Shown: positions 19,259 through 29,030 of the stretch, in pieces
Layout of the letters: every line of letters begins with the position of its first letter
Numbering within the stretch: position 1 is the stretch's first letter
Assembly (NCBI RefSeq): GCF_006539285.1
Contig: NZ_BJMS01000011.1
Location: forward strand, 1 to 51,133
Length of the DNA stretch: 51,133 nt
Origin: Sporolactobacillus inulinus
GTDB lineage: Bacteria; Bacillota; Bacilli; Bacillales; Sporolactobacillaceae
Direction of reading: 5' to 3'
Notes under the pieces: model-generated
The model's input: only the letters and a program-made list of their open reading frames with translations
Database searches by the model: none
What the model was told of the DNA's origin: nothing
Translations under genes and position numbers: made by a program

Positions 19259-20107
19259 TTACTCGTGTTCATTTGAAGCGAGGGGTTTACGATTTACCCG
19301 TTCTGCAAGAAGATTCTGATCAAGCGTTGCCTTAATCTCTTGTATGGCTGCAGCGCGCATCGATGAATCCGCCAATTGTTCCGCTCTTTGCCCAACCTCA
19401 GCAACAATTGCACTTCCAACGATAAATCCATCCGCATAACGCTCCAGTTCTGCAACTTGATCACGCGATGAGATGCCGAAACCAACTGCAACCGGTAACT
19501 GTGCCGCCTGCTTGACGCGCTCAAGGAATGGATAAACATCAGGATGGAACGTCTTACGCATCCCGGTAACACCTAGGGAGGAAACACAATAGATAAAGCC
19601 TTGCGCGTGATCACAGATCCTTTTGAGACGCTCATCGGATGTCGTTGGAGCAACGAGTGAAATCAAGCTTATTTTGTGTTCCAAACATTGATCGGCAAGG
19701 CTCTTGCTTTCTTCATAAGGCAAATCAGGGACAAGCAGCCCGTCAACTTCATGACCTAGCGCCTCATCAAAGAAACGGTCTATGCCAAATTGAAGCAAAA
19801 CATTGGCATAGGTAAAAATAATGACCGGGAGATCAAACCCCTGTGTACGCATTTCTTTCACAAGATGCATTGCCTGATTTAGATTTTCTCCATGACGCAG
19901 TGCTCTTTGTGATGCTGCTTGGATCACCGGTCCATCTGCCAGAGGGTCTGAATATGGAATGCCAAGTTCGAGTGCATCGGCACCAAGGGATTGAAGCATT
20001 AACGCCAACGCAACGGTTGCTTCATCCGTTGGGTCGCCCGCGGTTATAAATGGGATAAACAGCATACGCTTAGCATTCGTCACGTGTTTCTCCATACGAA
20101 CAGTCAT
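19259..20107 (-). CDS. trpA: Tryptophan synthase alpha subunit
   Basis: A TIM-barrel protein of 282 residues that cleaves indole-3-glycerol phosphate to indole and passes it to TrpB. The catalytic Glu is in [15 protein letters not shown] (about 46-60), and the Asp is in [10 protein letters not shown]. The phosphate-binding region [11 protein letters not shown] is also present. It overlaps the end of trpB by a few bases, so the two are translationally coupled. It is the last gene of trpDCFBA and ends at a strong terminator. Confidence 0.97.
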   Translation of the reverse strand: MTVRMEKHVTNAKRMLFIPFITAGDPTDEATVALALMLQSLGADALELGIPYSDPLADGPVIQAASQRALRHGENLNQAMHLVKEMRTQGFDLPVIIFTYANVLLQFGIDRFFDEALGHEVDGLLVPDLPYEESKSLADQCLEHKISLISLVAPTTSDERLKRICDHAQGFIYCVSSLGVTGMRKTFHPDVYPFLERVKQAAQLPVAVGFGISSRDQVAELERYADGFIVGSAIVAEVGQRAEQLADSSMRAAAIQEIKATLDQNLLAERVNRKPLASNEHE

Positions 20108-21339
20108 AAACGCTTCCCCCTTCTTTCATGATTCGCTAAAACGTGCATGATTGTTTTAACGTCCTTATCGCCGCGACCGGATAGACAGACAACCACCCTT
20201 TGTTCTCTTCGCATCGTTTTTGCTACTTTGAAGGCAAGTGCGAGCCCATGGGCACTCTCTAACGCTGGCAGAATACCTTCCAGTTCGGATAATTGAAGCA
20301 GCGCAGCGACTGCTTCATCGTCCGTAATTGCCTTATAGTCTACTCGTCCCGATTCAGAAAGGTAAGCGTGTTCCGGTCCGACACCCGGATAATCCAAACC
20401 TGCGGATATAGAGTAAGGCTCTTTAATTTGACCATATGCATCTTGTAGCAGATAGGTTTTCATCCCATGGATAATTCCGATCGTTCCTTTCGTTAAGGTT
20501 GCGGCATGTTCGCCTGTGGCCACCCCTTTGCCTGCTGCTTCCGCACCATACAACGAAACAGAGTCATCTAAAAATGCTGTGAACAGGCCGATCGCATTGC
20601 TGCCGCCACCAACACATGCAATCGCCGCGTCTGGCAAACGTCCCGTTTGTTTCAGGCATTGTTCACGTGCTTCATCACCGATAATCCGTTGAAAGTCACG
20701 AACAATCATTGGATAAGGATGCGGCCCAACAACCGAACCGTCAATGTATGCCGTGTCATCGCTATGCGCAGCCCAATAGCGAAGCACCTCATTGACCGCA
20801 TCCTTTAAGGTTCCATTTCCTGAATGCACCGGTATCACTTCCGCACCTAGCAGCTTCATTCGAAACACATTCAATGCCTGTCGCTTGACATCAACTGCAC
20901 CCATGAATACCTTGCATGGCAATCCGAAATAAGCAGCAACCGTAGCAGAAGCCACGCCATGCTGCCCGGCGCCGGTTTCTGCTATGATCTGTTTCTTGCC
21001 CATTCGACGTGCCAGTAAGGCTTGGCCAACAGCATTATTGATTTTATGTGCGCCGGTATGATTCAAATCTTCACGTTTCAGATAGATTTGCGCGCCGCCA
21101 AGTGTTTTGCTTAGTCGCTCACAATAACTAAGCGGTGTTGGCCGACCCGAATAGTCATGGAGAATGCGGCGATATTCACGCAAAAAAGATGAATCGCTTA
21201 TAGCGTCTTTAAATCCCTTTTCCAATTCCAGAACTGCATGCATCAGCGTTTCCGGAACGTATTGCCCGCCAAAATCCGCAAATCGACCCTTTTCATCTGT
21301 TCTGTATTTATTTTCGGCTTGTGCTTGTCTGACCATCAT
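20104..21339 (-). CDS. trpB: Tryptophan synthase beta subunit
   Basis: A PLP enzyme of 411 residues, of the usual TrpB1 type, condensing indole and serine. [19 protein letters not shown] holds the Schiff-base lysine, and [10 protein letters not shown] binds the PLP phosphate. Its start overlaps the trpF end by about 30 bases, and its stop overlaps the trpA start. The N-terminal [14 protein letters not shown] is typical. Confidence 0.97.
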   Translation of the reverse strand: MMVRQAQAENKYRTDEKGRFADFGGQYVPETLMHAVLELEKGFKDAISDSSFLREYRRILHDYSGRPTPLSYCERLSKTLGGAQIYLKREDLNHTGAHKINNAVGQALLARRMGKKQIIAETGAGQHGVASATVAAYFGLPCKVFMGAVDVKRQALNVFRMKLLGAEVIPVHSGNGTLKDAVNEVLRYWAAHSDDTAYIDGSVVGPHPYPMIVRDFQRIIGDEAREQCLKQTGRLPDAAIACVGGGSNAIGLFTAFLDDSVSLYGAEAAGKGVATGEHAATLTKGTIGIIHGMKTYLLQDAYGQIKEPYSISAGLDYPGVGPEHAYLSESGRVDYKAITDDEAVAALLQLSELEGILPALESAHGLALAFKVAKTMRREQRVVVCLSGRGDKDVKTIMHVLANHERRGKRL

Positions 21340-21985
21340 TGATCCCTACCTTTTCCTCTAAACTGCGAATAAGCGCTTGATCTTTACCAAAATGGTGTTC
21401 AATTCCTGATGCGATATCAATGCCTGTCGGCTGATACATCATGAGTTCCTCTATATTTTCCGGAGTGATCCCACCTGCAATGAAGCAAGGCACTTGCTGA
21501 CGCTTTGCTTCAGATAAATAGTTCGGAATACTGTGCCAATCAAAGCGTATCCCGGTCCCGCCAAGTGTTCCTTTTCGTTTTGTATCGATGATAAACCCAT
21601 CGGCAGCTCCACGAAAATGGCGCATTTGATCCAACGTTGTTTCGTCGTGATGGAGTGCTTTCCAAACGGATTGATCAACTATTTTTTTAACGGCACTCAG
21701 GTGATGCAGCGATTCTCCGCCGTGCAGCTGCACAACATCAAGCGGAACACGCGCGCATACTGATTGAATAAACTCCAGCGAGTCATCCGCAAACACGCCG
21801 ACTAATTGCTTACTTTTGCATTGACCGATCTGATTTAGCCATTGTGATACCTGTTCGGCGCTGACTGTACGCTTGCTTTTGTGAGTGAAGACGAAGCCGA
21901 TATAATCAGCATGGCTTGCATAGACAGCACTCAAATCGTTCAGTGAGTGGTTGCCGCAATATTTAAGGACGGGCGGCATTAGCAT
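21308..21985 (-). CDS. trpF: Phosphoribosylanthranilate isomerase
   Basis: A TIM-barrel isomerase of 225 residues. [12 protein letters not shown] contains the catalytic Cys, VQLHGGE and the later Asp in [16 protein letters not shown] are present, and AGGITPENI binds the phosphate. It overlaps both neighbours (trpC and trpB), the tight packing expected in the trp operon. An alternative ATG lies two codons downstream. Confidence 0.95.
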   Translation of the reverse strand: MLMPPVLKYCGNHSLNDLSAVYASHADYIGFVFTHKSKRTVSAEQVSQWLNQIGQCKSKQLVGVFADDSLEFIQSVCARVPLDVVQLHGGESLHHLSAVKKIVDQSVWKALHHDETTLDQMRHFRGAADGFIIDTKRKGTLGGTGIRFDWHSIPNYLSEAKRQQVPCFIAGGITPENIEELMMYQPTGIDIASGIEHHFGKDQALIRSLEEKVGINDGQTSTSRK

Positions 21986-22760
21986 TCACGCCCTTACCGA
22001 ACAAATCGCAAATTTTCTGTCTCTTATCTGCTGCGCAAATTAAAGCTTCGCCGACAAGTGCAGCGTGTGCCCCTTGCTCCAAAAGGAACTGAACATCTTG
22101 CGCGCGATGCACACCCGATTCACTGATGAGCACTGCGTTTCTTGGTATATTTGGGGCAAGCGTTGCCGTTACATGCAGATTCGTTTGAAAAGTCCTCAGG
22201 TCACGATTGTTGACACCGATTATTTCAGGGGTAAAACAGTTTAAGAGCGATGTCAGTTCTTGTGCATCGTGCACCTCGACCAACGCCTCAAGTCCGCGCT
22301 CTTTTGCCGCTAAGTACAATTCATGCAATGCGCTTGGTTCAAGCGCTGCAGCAATCAAGAGAACAGCATCTGCACCAATACGCGCGCTCTCTTCAATTTG
22401 ACGTTCATCAATAATAAAATCTTTGCGCAGAATGGGAAGTTGAACGCTTTGTCTTACTTCTATTAAGTCGTTAATGGAACCATGAAAATAGTTTTGATCC
22501 GTAAGAACACTGATTGCGTCTGCACATGCGGACGCATAGAGAGTCGCAGTTTTTTTTGCACTAATCTTCGTGCGAAATATGCCCTTAGACGGAGAAGCAT
22601 GTTTCACTTCAGCAATTAGCCCCAACCGATGATTGGGCCGTAATAGTGCGTCTTTCAATGAATAATGCAGTTTAGGTTGGGGCATGGGATCAGGAAGCGA
22701 AAAGTGGGTCAGTTCTTCCTTCTTCGTTATTAAGATCTGGTCGAGGATAGATTCAGACAT
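21963..22760 (-). CDS. trpC: Indole-3-glycerol phosphate synthase
   Basis: A TIM-barrel enzyme of 265 residues making indole-3-glycerol phosphate. The block LIAEVKHASPSKGIF holds catalytic Lys and Glu residues, and ILRKDFIIDERQI, GVNNRDLRTFQ and ISESGVH follow in the correct order. It overlaps trpD at its start and trpF at its end. Confidence 0.96.
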   Translation of the reverse strand: MSESILDQILITKKEELTHFSLPDPMPQPKLHYSLKDALLRPNHRLGLIAEVKHASPSKGIFRTKISAKKTATLYASACADAISVLTDQNYFHGSINDLIEVRQSVQLPILRKDFIIDERQIEESARIGADAVLLIAAALEPSALHELYLAAKERGLEALVEVHDAQELTSLLNCFTPEIIGVNNRDLRTFQTNLHVTATLAPNIPRNAVLISESGVHRAQDVQFLLEQGAHAALVGEALICAADKRQKICDLFGKGVNANAARP

Positions 22761-23778
22761 GCAGCATCACCTTCGTCTTTGCACGCAATAGTCCAAGCTG
22801 TTTGGCCGCGCGACCGGATTGAATCGCTTCACGCGCTTCACGAACGCCTTCTGCGATCGAATTTGTTCTTCCTGCGGTAAACAGCCCCGCACCTGCATTC
22901 AAAAGCACTGCATTGACTGCCGAGGCGTTACGTGACACCCCGGTTAATACCGTTTCAATGATCTTTGCACTTTCCTGAGGATTATGGACGCGGAGTTCCT
23001 CAATGGTGCCTCTCGTTAATCCAACATCCTCAGGAGTCAGGACGAACGAGTGGATCTGATTGTTTTCGATGAGGTATGCATCCGTTTTCCCTGTGATCGT
23101 CAGCTCATCCATCCCGTCCGAACCGGTCACAACCAAAGCACGTTTTGTGTTCAATTTAACCAGTACTTCGGCATAGCGTTTCGCTAATTCACGGCTGTAT
23201 ACGCCAAGTAATTGATAGGCAGCACCGGCAGGATTCGTTAATGGGCCTAGTTGATTGAAGATTGTCCGAAAGCCGAGCGATTTCCTCGGTTCGATTGCAT
23301 AGCGCATCGATGCATGGTAGAGCGGGGCAAAAAGGAAACACATATGCGTTTGGTCAAGTAACGCTGCTGCTGATGCTGGCGTGGATTGAATTGAAATCCC
23401 TAGTGCTTCTAATGCATCGGCAGCACCACTCGTTGACGAAACCGAACGATTGCCATGCTTTGCGACATTCACTCCAAGAGATGAGAGCACAACTGCTGCA
23501 GCAGTGGAAAGATTAAAAGTGGCCATGCCGTCTCCGCCGGTACCAACAATATCCAACAATGGATGCTTATACTTCAGCGGCAATGCATGTGCCCGCATGC
23601 CTCGAACCGATCCAGTCAGCTCATCTGCTGTTTCCCCGCGCAAGCTTAAAAGTGCCAAATAAGCAGAAATCTGATTTGAATTGACTTTGCCGTCCATGAT
23701 GTCGTTCATCACAACTTCGGCTTCTTTTTCCGATAAGGTCTTGCCTAGAACTAATTCTTTTAAAATCTCTTGAAACAT
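22753..23778 (-). CDS. trpD: Anthranilate phosphoribosyltransferase
   Basis: A 341-residue enzyme joining anthranilate to PRPP. The motifs DIVGTGGDG (about 76-84), NLSTAAAVVLSSLGV and KHGNRSVSSTSGAADALEALG-type sequence (the last block near 106-126) define the family. It is the first gene of this operon; trpE, which precedes it in B. subtilis, is absent. The start follows GAGGAG, and the mRNA leader carries the TRAP attenuator. Confidence 0.96.
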   Translation of the reverse strand: MFQEILKELVLGKTLSEKEAEVVMNDIMDGKVNSNQISAYLALLSLRGETADELTGSVRGMRAHALPLKYKHPLLDIVGTGGDGMATFNLSTAAAVVLSSLGVNVAKHGNRSVSSTSGAADALEALGISIQSTPASAAALLDQTHMCFLFAPLYHASMRYAIEPRKSLGFRTIFNQLGPLTNPAGAAYQLLGVYSRELAKRYAEVLVKLNTKRALVVTGSDGMDELTITGKTDAYLIENNQIHSFVLTPEDVGLTRGTIEELRVHNPQESAKIIETVLTGVSRNASAVNAVLLNAGAGLFTAGRTNSIAEGVREAREAIQSGRAAKQLGLLRAKTKVMLHV

Positions 23779-23865
23779 TCCGGTTCACTCCTCTTTTTTG
23801 AGGAATGAGCAGTTTGTGGAGTACAAAGGGAGGGTGATCAACTCAAAAAAATGCTGATCATAAAG

Positions 23866-23890
23866 AAAAATCCGCAGAAGCTCCTGCGGG
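23866..23890 (-). terminator. trp attenuator terminator
   Basis: On the minus strand CCGCAG, GAGCTT loop, CTGCGG is followed by ATTTTTCTTT. Its 5' arm (ACCCGCAG) can instead pair with CTGAGGGT, which covers the last TRAP triplet. This is the mutually exclusive antiterminator expected of a TRAP attenuator. Confidence 0.88.
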
Positions 23891-23918
23891 TATCTTGGCT
23901 ATTTTAGCGTGGCAAACC

Positions 23919-23959
23919 CTCAGCTCTACTCAAACTCAGCTCATTCTTTTTCTCTTCTC
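23919..23959 (-). promoter_or_regulatory. TRAP (MtrB) binding site in the trp leader
   Basis: On the minus strand there are eight triplets, seven GAG and one AAG, each separated by two or three bases. They begin at 23959, 23954, 23948, 23942, 23937, 23931, 23926 and 23921. A further AAG (23964-23962) could be a ninth. This spacing is the signature of RNA wrapped around the TRAP ring. Binding would hide CTGAGGGT at the 3' end, prevent the antiterminator and let the terminator form when tryptophan is abundant. Confidence 0.9.
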
Positions 23960-23969
23960 AACTTTTGAC

Positions 23970-23998
23970 CGATCGCGCCCTGTGACGCAATCCGATCG
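23970..23998 (-). promoter_or_regulatory. 5' stem-loop of the trp leader
   Basis: The palindromic hexamer CGATCG occurs at 23993-23998 and 23970-23975, able to form a hairpin just upstream of the TRAP site. B. subtilis has a 5' stem-loop at the equivalent place that aids TRAP binding. The role here is inferred from position. Confidence 0.45.
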
Positions 23999-24028
23999 AC
24001 AACATAATATAAAGATTATGTATACATT

Positions 24029-24057
24029 ATCTTAGTCAACATGGAGACGACTGTCAA
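24029..24057 (-). promoter_or_regulatory. Sigma-A promoter of the trp operon
   Basis: On the minus strand TTGACA (24057-24052), 17-base spacer, TAAGAT (24034-24029). The -35 is perfect and the -10 matches four of six. A start near 24021 would give a leader of about 240 bases containing the whole attenuator. Confidence 0.7.
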
Positions 24058-24135
24058 CCATTTTTTGTCTGTCCATGCGGTGCATTCCATGCCGGATAAA
24101 CGATGCTTCTTTATTGCAAATAACCGCAACTCTGC

Positions 24136-24915
24136 TCATCGTTTCTCATAAAAAAAGGTTTCCGAGGCCTTCAATTGATAGCGTGCAGCATTAAAAATTT
24201 GTTCCGTACTGCCAACAAATAGAATGCCTCCCGGCTTAAGCGCTTGGCCTAATTTATGATAGATCGATTGTTTGCCTTCCTCGGTAAAATAAATCAGTAC
24301 ATTGCGGCAGACAATTAAATCAAACGATCTCGGTGAAGGATCGAGCAGCAGATCATGTTTCCAAAAATGAATACTTTGTTTCAGCTGTGGGTGTACTTCG
24401 TATTGTGATCCCTTATTGATAAAAAAACTGCGCTCGTCAGCATTTAGCCCATGAATCGCCAGCTCCGGATAAATACCGTTCTTTGCCTGTTCCAAGACCT
24501 TTTCATCAATATCTGTTGCAAGGATCGAGAATTGGTTTTGCGGCAAATAGTTGCTCATCAAAATAGCCAAAGAATACGCTTCTTCTCCGGTTGAACACGC
24601 TGCGCTCCATGCAGTGATTGTGCCTTTATGCGAAGCCAATTCGGCAATCTTTTTTTCTAAAACAGCCCATCTCTGCCGATTCCGAAAGAATTCAGTCACA
24701 TTTATCGTCATTCGGCTCAGCGTTTCGTCCAATAACGTACGTTCTTTACGTAAATGATGCGCAAAGTCTTCGAAGGATGAAAAGCCGTGCCGCATGCGCA
24801 ATGTATTAAGGCGGCGTTTCATTTGTTCTTCTTTATAGAAACATAAATCGATTCCTGTCAAATTAAAAAACAAGCGTTTAAACGTTTCATAGTCCTCGTT
24901 ACGTATTTCGGACAT
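24136..24915 (-). CDS. cheR: Chemotaxis protein methyltransferase CheR
   Basis: A 259-residue protein with an N-terminal helical CheR domain (about 1-80) and a SAM-dependent methyltransferase domain (about 85-259). The stretches MTINVTEFFRNRQRW, AWSAACSTGEEAYSLA (SAM loop) and FDLIVCRNVLIYF are diagnostic. It methylates glutamates of chemoreceptors in adaptation, so the organism is probably motile. It lies next to ndk as in B. subtilis, but aroF, aroB, aroH and trpE, which separate it from trpD there, are missing. Confidence 0.95.
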   Translation of the reverse strand: MSEIRNEDYETFKRLFFNLTGIDLCFYKEEQMKRRLNTLRMRHGFSSFEDFAHHLRKERTLLDETLSRMTINVTEFFRNRQRWAVLEKKIAELASHKGTITAWSAACSTGEEAYSLAILMSNYLPQNQFSILATDIDEKVLEQAKNGIYPELAIHGLNADERSFFINKGSQYEVHPQLKQSIHFWKHDLLLDPSPRSFDLIVCRNVLIYFTEEGKQSIYHKLGQALKPGGILFVGSTEQIFNAARYQLKASETFFYEKR

Positions 24916-24935
24916 TTCTTCTACTCCTTAGCAAG

Positions 24936-25355
24936 TTACAGACGAACGCATTCATCTTCATTAAAGAACAGATTGATTTCACGCGACGCATTTTCCGGTG
25001 AATCCGATCCATGGATCACATTACGATTCATTCGTGTTGCGTAATCACCGCGAATAGTCCCTGGAGTCGCCTTTTCTGGATCGGTCGAGCCCATCATGAA
25101 TCGAGCAAGTTTGATAATGTCTTCGCCTTCCCATACCATTGCAAAAACGGGTCCGGAAGTCATAAATGTCGTTAAATCATGATAATAAGGTTTTCCTTCA
25201 TGCTCATAGTAATGCTTTTTAACCAACTCGTCCGAGATGATCATCAGCTTCCCTGCAATCATTTTAAAACCCTTTGCTTCAAACCGAGCGATAATACTGC
25301 CAATTAATCCGCGACGTACGCCATCTGGTTTGATCATTAAAAATGTGCGTTCCAT
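24936..25355 (-). CDS. ndk: Nucleoside diphosphate kinase
   Basis: A 139-residue kinase transferring phosphate between nucleoside triphosphates and diphosphates. [16 protein letters not shown] opens the protein, and [16 protein letters not shown] contains the catalytic histidine (about 115). ATG at 25355 follows AGGAGG at nine bases and gives the normal N-terminus; the frame itself is open for 18 more codons. Confidence 0.96.
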   Translation of the reverse strand: MERTFLMIKPDGVRRGLIGSIIARFEAKGFKMIAGKLMIISDELVKKHYYEHEGKPYYHDLTTFMTSGPVFAMVWEGEDIIKLARFMMGSTDPEKATPGTIRGDYATRMNRNVIHGSDSPENASREINLFFNEDECVRL

Positions 25356-25442
25356 CTTCACTAGCCTCCTAAGCAAAAATTCAATGATAAATCGAATACT
25401 CAGGTCCACTCTACACGTGTACCTTTCATGCGTTTGACTGAA

Positions 25443-26411
25443 TTAATAGTCTCTTGTACCAATATAATCAGCAATAACCCTTAATGCATGCGTTACCTTC
25501 CCCTGCGGCAACTGTTCTAAGAGTTTGATCCCCTTTTGCAAATAAGCATTACTCAATTGTTCTGAATCCCGAATAGCACCTGATGCGCGGATTGAACGAA
25601 TCACAGAGTCCCATTGTTCATGACTTGGATTCTTGTTCTCGAGTACTTTGCGGATGCTGTTGCGCAGGCCATATCGATTTATTGCAAAATAGGTTGGCAA
25701 GGTAATGTTTCCGTTACGCAGATCACCGCCAGCGGGTTTGCCCAGCTGTTTCTTGCTACCGATAAAATCGAGAATATCATCAGTAATCTGATAACTCATA
25801 CCCAAATAATAGCCAAAGTAATAGAGCTTTAACCCAATTTCAGATGAACAGCCGGATGAAAGTGCTCCTAGCTGACAGCTCAGAGCCATAAGCAACGCTG
25901 TTTTCCGTTTAATTCGTCTTAAGTAGGTTCGTAAATTTTGATCCCAATGATAAAGCTCTTTGATTTGATCAATTTCGCCAAGACTAAGATCGCGAATGAC
26001 ACGCGAAATACTGCGGTGCACGTCAAGATTGTCCACATCTGAGATAAGCTCGATTGCCTTTGCAAAGATAAAATCACCAGTGAACATCGCAACGCGATTA
26101 TTCCATTGTGCTTTGACCGTCGGTTTTCCGCGTCTCAAGTCCGAATCATCAACGACATCGTCGTGAACAAGTGACGCCATGTGAATCAGCTCCAGCATCA
26201 CTGCTGAATCTGTAACTGCCTTTCGCTTCGGATCACCATATTCGGCACAAAGAAGAGTCAGAAGGGGGCGTATGCGCTTTCCTCCTGCCTTGAGCAAATC
26301 AAGCGATGCTTCGCTCAATAGTGGATTGGCTACAGTAAGTACAGATTCCAATGCGCGTTCAACGCTTTTTAGCTTGCCTTTTTTTTCCAAATATATTCTG
26401 GACAGGGTCAT
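25443..26411 (-). CDS. hepT: Heptaprenyl diphosphate synthase component II
   Basis: A trans-prenyltransferase of 322 residues, the catalytic partner of HepS, making the C35 side chain of menaquinone-7. The first aspartate-rich motif is LVHDDVVDDSDLRRG (about 80-95) and the second is ITDDILDF (about 213-220). ATG at 26411 is six bases after AAAGGTG. It forms the hepS-menG-hepT block with the two genes upstream. Confidence 0.95.
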   Translation of the reverse strand: MTLSRIYLEKKGKLKSVERALESVLTVANPLLSEASLDLLKAGGKRIRPLLTLLCAEYGDPKRKAVTDSAVMLELIHMASLVHDDVVDDSDLRRGKPTVKAQWNNRVAMFTGDFIFAKAIELISDVDNLDVHRSISRVIRDLSLGEIDQIKELYHWDQNLRTYLRRIKRKTALLMALSCQLGALSSGCSSEIGLKLYYFGYYLGMSYQITDDILDFIGSKKQLGKPAGGDLRNGNITLPTYFAINRYGLRNSIRKVLENKNPSHEQWDSVIRSIRASGAIRDSEQLSNAYLQKGIKLLEQLPQGKVTHALRVIADYIGTRDY

Positions 26412-26471
26412 CTCTTTCACCTTTCACTAAGTCGTGGAACTGCTGCGAATGTTAATCGTTTCGATCTGGTT

Positions 26472-27179
26472 TCAAGCCTTTATTCCTCTATGGATAGCGG
26501 CAATGCCACCCATTAATGAACGAACCGAAATGTCGGCAAAACCGGCCTGCTCGAACAACTTGGAAAGTGTCTTTTGATCTGGAAATTTTGAAGCGGATTC
26601 ATTTAGCCAAGCATACTCTTTATAACTTCCCGCAAACAGCTTTCCAAGAATCGGCATCATAAATCGAAAATAAATGAAGTACAGTTGTCGATAAACCGGT
26701 ATTTTCGTTTGCGACGTTTCAAGGCACACCAATGTACCGCCTGGACGAAGGACACGATTTATTTCTTTAAGAACAGTCAAATAATCCGGAACATTCCTCA
26801 AACCGAAACCAATCGTCGCACGATCAAACGAAGCGTCTTCGTATGGAAGATCCATGGCATCACCATTTACAAGCTGCACGTGTTCAAACTGATTCGCAGC
26901 TTGTTTCATTTTTGCGATTTTTAGCATGTTATCGCTGAAATCAAGGCCGACAACGCGTCCCGCTGCGCCAACCTTTTCAGCGAGAGACATTGTCCAATCG
27001 CCGGTACCGCAGCAAACATCAATGATATGATCACCCGGTCGTGCTGCAACAAGTTCATCAGCCTTTCGACGCCACGTTTTATGTTGATTAAAACTGATCA
27101 ACGAATTCATCGCATCATATCGCTTATAAATTTTTTGAAAGACGTGGTGCACTTTCTCGCGTTTTGTTTCTTGCTCCAT
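26472..27179 (-). CDS. menG: Demethylmenaquinone methyltransferase
   Basis: A SAM-dependent methyltransferase of 235 residues doing the last step of menaquinone synthesis (UbiE/MenG family). VHHVFQKIYKRYDAMN, VCCGTGDWTMSLA (SAM motif), FDRATIGFGLRNVPD and GGIAAIHRG at the C-terminus are all family hallmarks. ATG at 27179 has AGAGGA about 11 bases upstream. The GTG at 27206 has no properly spaced site. Confidence 0.95.
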   Translation of the reverse strand: MEQETKREKVHHVFQKIYKRYDAMNSLISFNQHKTWRRKADELVAARPGDHIIDVCCGTGDWTMSLAEKVGAAGRVVGLDFSDNMLKIAKMKQAANQFEHVQLVNGDAMDLPYEDASFDRATIGFGLRNVPDYLTVLKEINRVLRPGGTLVCLETSQTKIPVYRQLYFIYFRFMMPILGKLFAGSYKEYAWLNESASKFPDQKTLSKLFEQAGFADISVRSLMGGIAAIHRGIKA

Positions 27180-27208
27180 AATTTCGTTCAGTCCTCTCTT
27201 GATCACCC

Positions 27209-27964
27209 TTATGCCATTTGCGGCAATTGCAGGTTTATATAATCCCTTAATTTGAGAAAGAGCTCGGACTGATTCTCAGACTGTTGCAACGCTTGTGACA
27301 GTTGTGCGGTTTGGCTTTTTATTTCCCAATCTAATTTTTCGACCAACTGGTCATCATCATCAAGACGCAGTTTTGAAAAGTATCCCGTATGTTTTTCCTC
27401 ATTACTAAGATCTCGTTCCGCAATGAGCCGTTTAAGTAAGAAAAAATCACTAATGTACGGAACGACATGTGTAAAGCCCAGCTGGTGCGCGATCTTCCCT
27501 ACTAGAGCGCTCTCAATTTTCTTTATTTCATTGATTAACTCCTGCCAGCCAAAATGGACGTGAGGGAAAAATAAGGCACATTTATATTCATTAAAATTCT
27601 GTATTGCTTGAGCGACCCATTTAACAAGCTCAATATTTGATTGCCGTGCAAGTGTATAGTAGTACAGCGCACTATAGAAATCACCGGACAGCACCGTTAG
27701 CTGCCTTTGCTTGAGCAGTTCTTTGTCCGTTCGCTTCTCGCAAGTCATTGTTTCATGAGTGTTCAATCCGATTTCGGCAACCATCACGCTTTTCGTGTAG
27801 GAACCAGCGGCTTGTTGCGGCTCATTCATTCGAAAAAGCATATAGTAAATCGTCATCTTATCTCGATCAATGTCCGGTTTCGGCAGAACCGTTTGTACAT
27901 ACTCATGCTTTAATTCGAGACAAAGCTGATGACAGACCAAGTCTAATTCTTTAAATAGCGACAA
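27209..27964 (-). CDS. hepS: Heptaprenyl diphosphate synthase component I
   Basis: A 251-residue helical protein matching HepS/HEPPP synthase subunit 1 in size and position. It is the non-catalytic regulatory subunit that determines chain length together with HepT. The chosen start is TTG after GGGAGG at seven bases, which gives exactly the B. subtilis length; longer in-frame starts exist to 27994. Menaquinone genes are retained here although the nearby qcrABC genes are absent. Confidence 0.88.
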   Translation of the reverse strand: MSLFKELDLVCHQLCLELKHEYVQTVLPKPDIDRDKMTIYYMLFRMNEPQQAAGSYTKSVMVAEIGLNTHETMTCEKRTDKELLKQRQLTVLSGDFYSALYYYTLARQSNIELVKWVAQAIQNFNEYKCALFFPHVHFGWQELINEIKKIESALVGKIAHQLGFTHVVPYISDFFLLKRLIAERDLSNEEKHTGYFSKLRLDDDDQLVEKLDWEIKSQTAQLSQALQQSENQSELFLKLRDYINLQLPQMA

Positions 27965-28007
27965 AACTTTGCCTCCCATGCCAAACATTTTCAAATGGCA
28001 GAACGTA

Positions 28008-28247
28008 TCATTCTTTCGATTCAGCCTGGATTACCCCATGTTTTGTCTGAATGATTGCCTGCCCATGTACCTTAATCGCTGAAGTATGCTCGGTGAATTG
28101 TGCGATCATGACTTCACCTTTATCCAGCTTCTCCGTGTGAAAAAAACGCGTTTCCGCTCCGCGGGTCAGACCAATAACATTCACACCGTCTTCTTCTGCC
28201 TTGATCACGAAGTAATCACCTAATACTTCTTCATTTCTCAGTTCCAT
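28008..28247 (-). CDS. mtrB: TRAP, tryptophan RNA-binding attenuation protein
   Basis: A 79-residue protein very close to B. subtilis MtrB across its core, with [38 protein letters not shown] and GQAIIQT visible. Eleven copies form a ring that, loaded with tryptophan, binds (G/U)AG repeats in RNA. Its target is visible in this window at 23919-23959 in the trp leader. ATG at 28247 is eight bases from GAGGG; the GTG at 28262 overlaps the site and is rejected. It is followed by hepS and preceded by folE, as in the mtrA-mtrB operon. Confidence 0.96.
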   Translation of the reverse strand: MELRNEEVLGDYFVIKAEEDGVNVIGLTRGAETRFFHTEKLDKGEVMIAQFTEHTSAIKVHGQAIIQTKHGVIQAESKE

Positions 28248-28274
28248 CCATCGATCCCTCACTTTCTTCGTTGC

Positions 28275-28838
28275 TTAATGATTGATAAGCGACATCGCTT
28301 CCGCACGCGCATTCAAATCCCTTTGAAAAATTCCACGCACCGCAGAAGTAATTGTTTTTGCCCCTGGTTTTTTTACACCACGCATTGTCATACACATGTG
28401 CTCGGCTTCGATTACCACAATCACCCCATAAGGGCGCAGAGTTTCAACGATACTATTTGCAACTTCTGAAGTTAATCGCTCCTGAAGCTGCGGTCTTTTG
28501 GCAACAGCTTCAACCGCACGTGCCAGTTTACTGAGACCGGTTACCCGTCCGCCTCTTGGAATATACCCGACATGTGCCTTGCCGAAAAAGGGAACAAGAT
28601 GATGTTCACACATTGAATAGAAGGGGATATCTTTTACTAATACCAATTCTTCATGCGCTTCATGAAACGTTTTCGACAAATATTCTCTCGGATCCTGCCG
28701 TATGCCTTGAAAGATCTCTTCGTACATGCGGGCCACGCGTTTCGGTGTCTCAATAAGCCCTTCCCTGTCCGGCTGCTCCCCTATCGCCTCAAGTATCATC
28801 CGAACAGCTTTCTCTATTTTTTCATGATCCACGTTCAC
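28275..28838 (-). CDS. folE: GTP cyclohydrolase I
   Basis: A 187-residue type I enzyme (B. subtilis mtrA/folE) making dihydroneopterin triphosphate for folate. The zinc ligands lie in [20 protein letters not shown] and the later [16 protein letters not shown] and QERLT are also conserved. The preferred start is the GTG at 28838, nine bases after GGGAGG, giving the family N-terminus. The longer frame extends to 28871. It precedes mtrB by 27 bases and is probably co-transcribed. Confidence 0.95.
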   Translation of the reverse strand: MNVDHEKIEKAVRMILEAIGEQPDREGLIETPKRVARMYEEIFQGIRQDPREYLSKTFHEAHEELVLVKDIPFYSMCEHHLVPFFGKAHVGYIPRGGRVTGLSKLARAVEAVAKRPQLQERLTSEVANSIVETLRPYGVIVVIEAEHMCMTMRGVKKPGAKTITSAVRGIFQRDLNARAEAMSLINH

Positions 28839-29030
28839 TAAACATATCCTCCCAAATTCCATGTTCCGCAAAACGAAATCGTAAATGGTGGGCTCTATTG
28901 ATTCAAGCTCAATAATGCAAAACTATGTACGATTACTTGCTCTAATAGAAAATTCTAGCATAGCCCAATACAAAAATAAAGAAAAGTTGATCGATCATTA
29001 AGAATCCTTTCAATAAAAAAAATGAAACGT

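Noticed and set aside
23881-23940. A T-box leader upstream of trpD
   Set aside because: GAGGGTTTGCCACGC only loosely resembles the T-box core, and the TRAP triplets with a matching antiterminator explain the region better.
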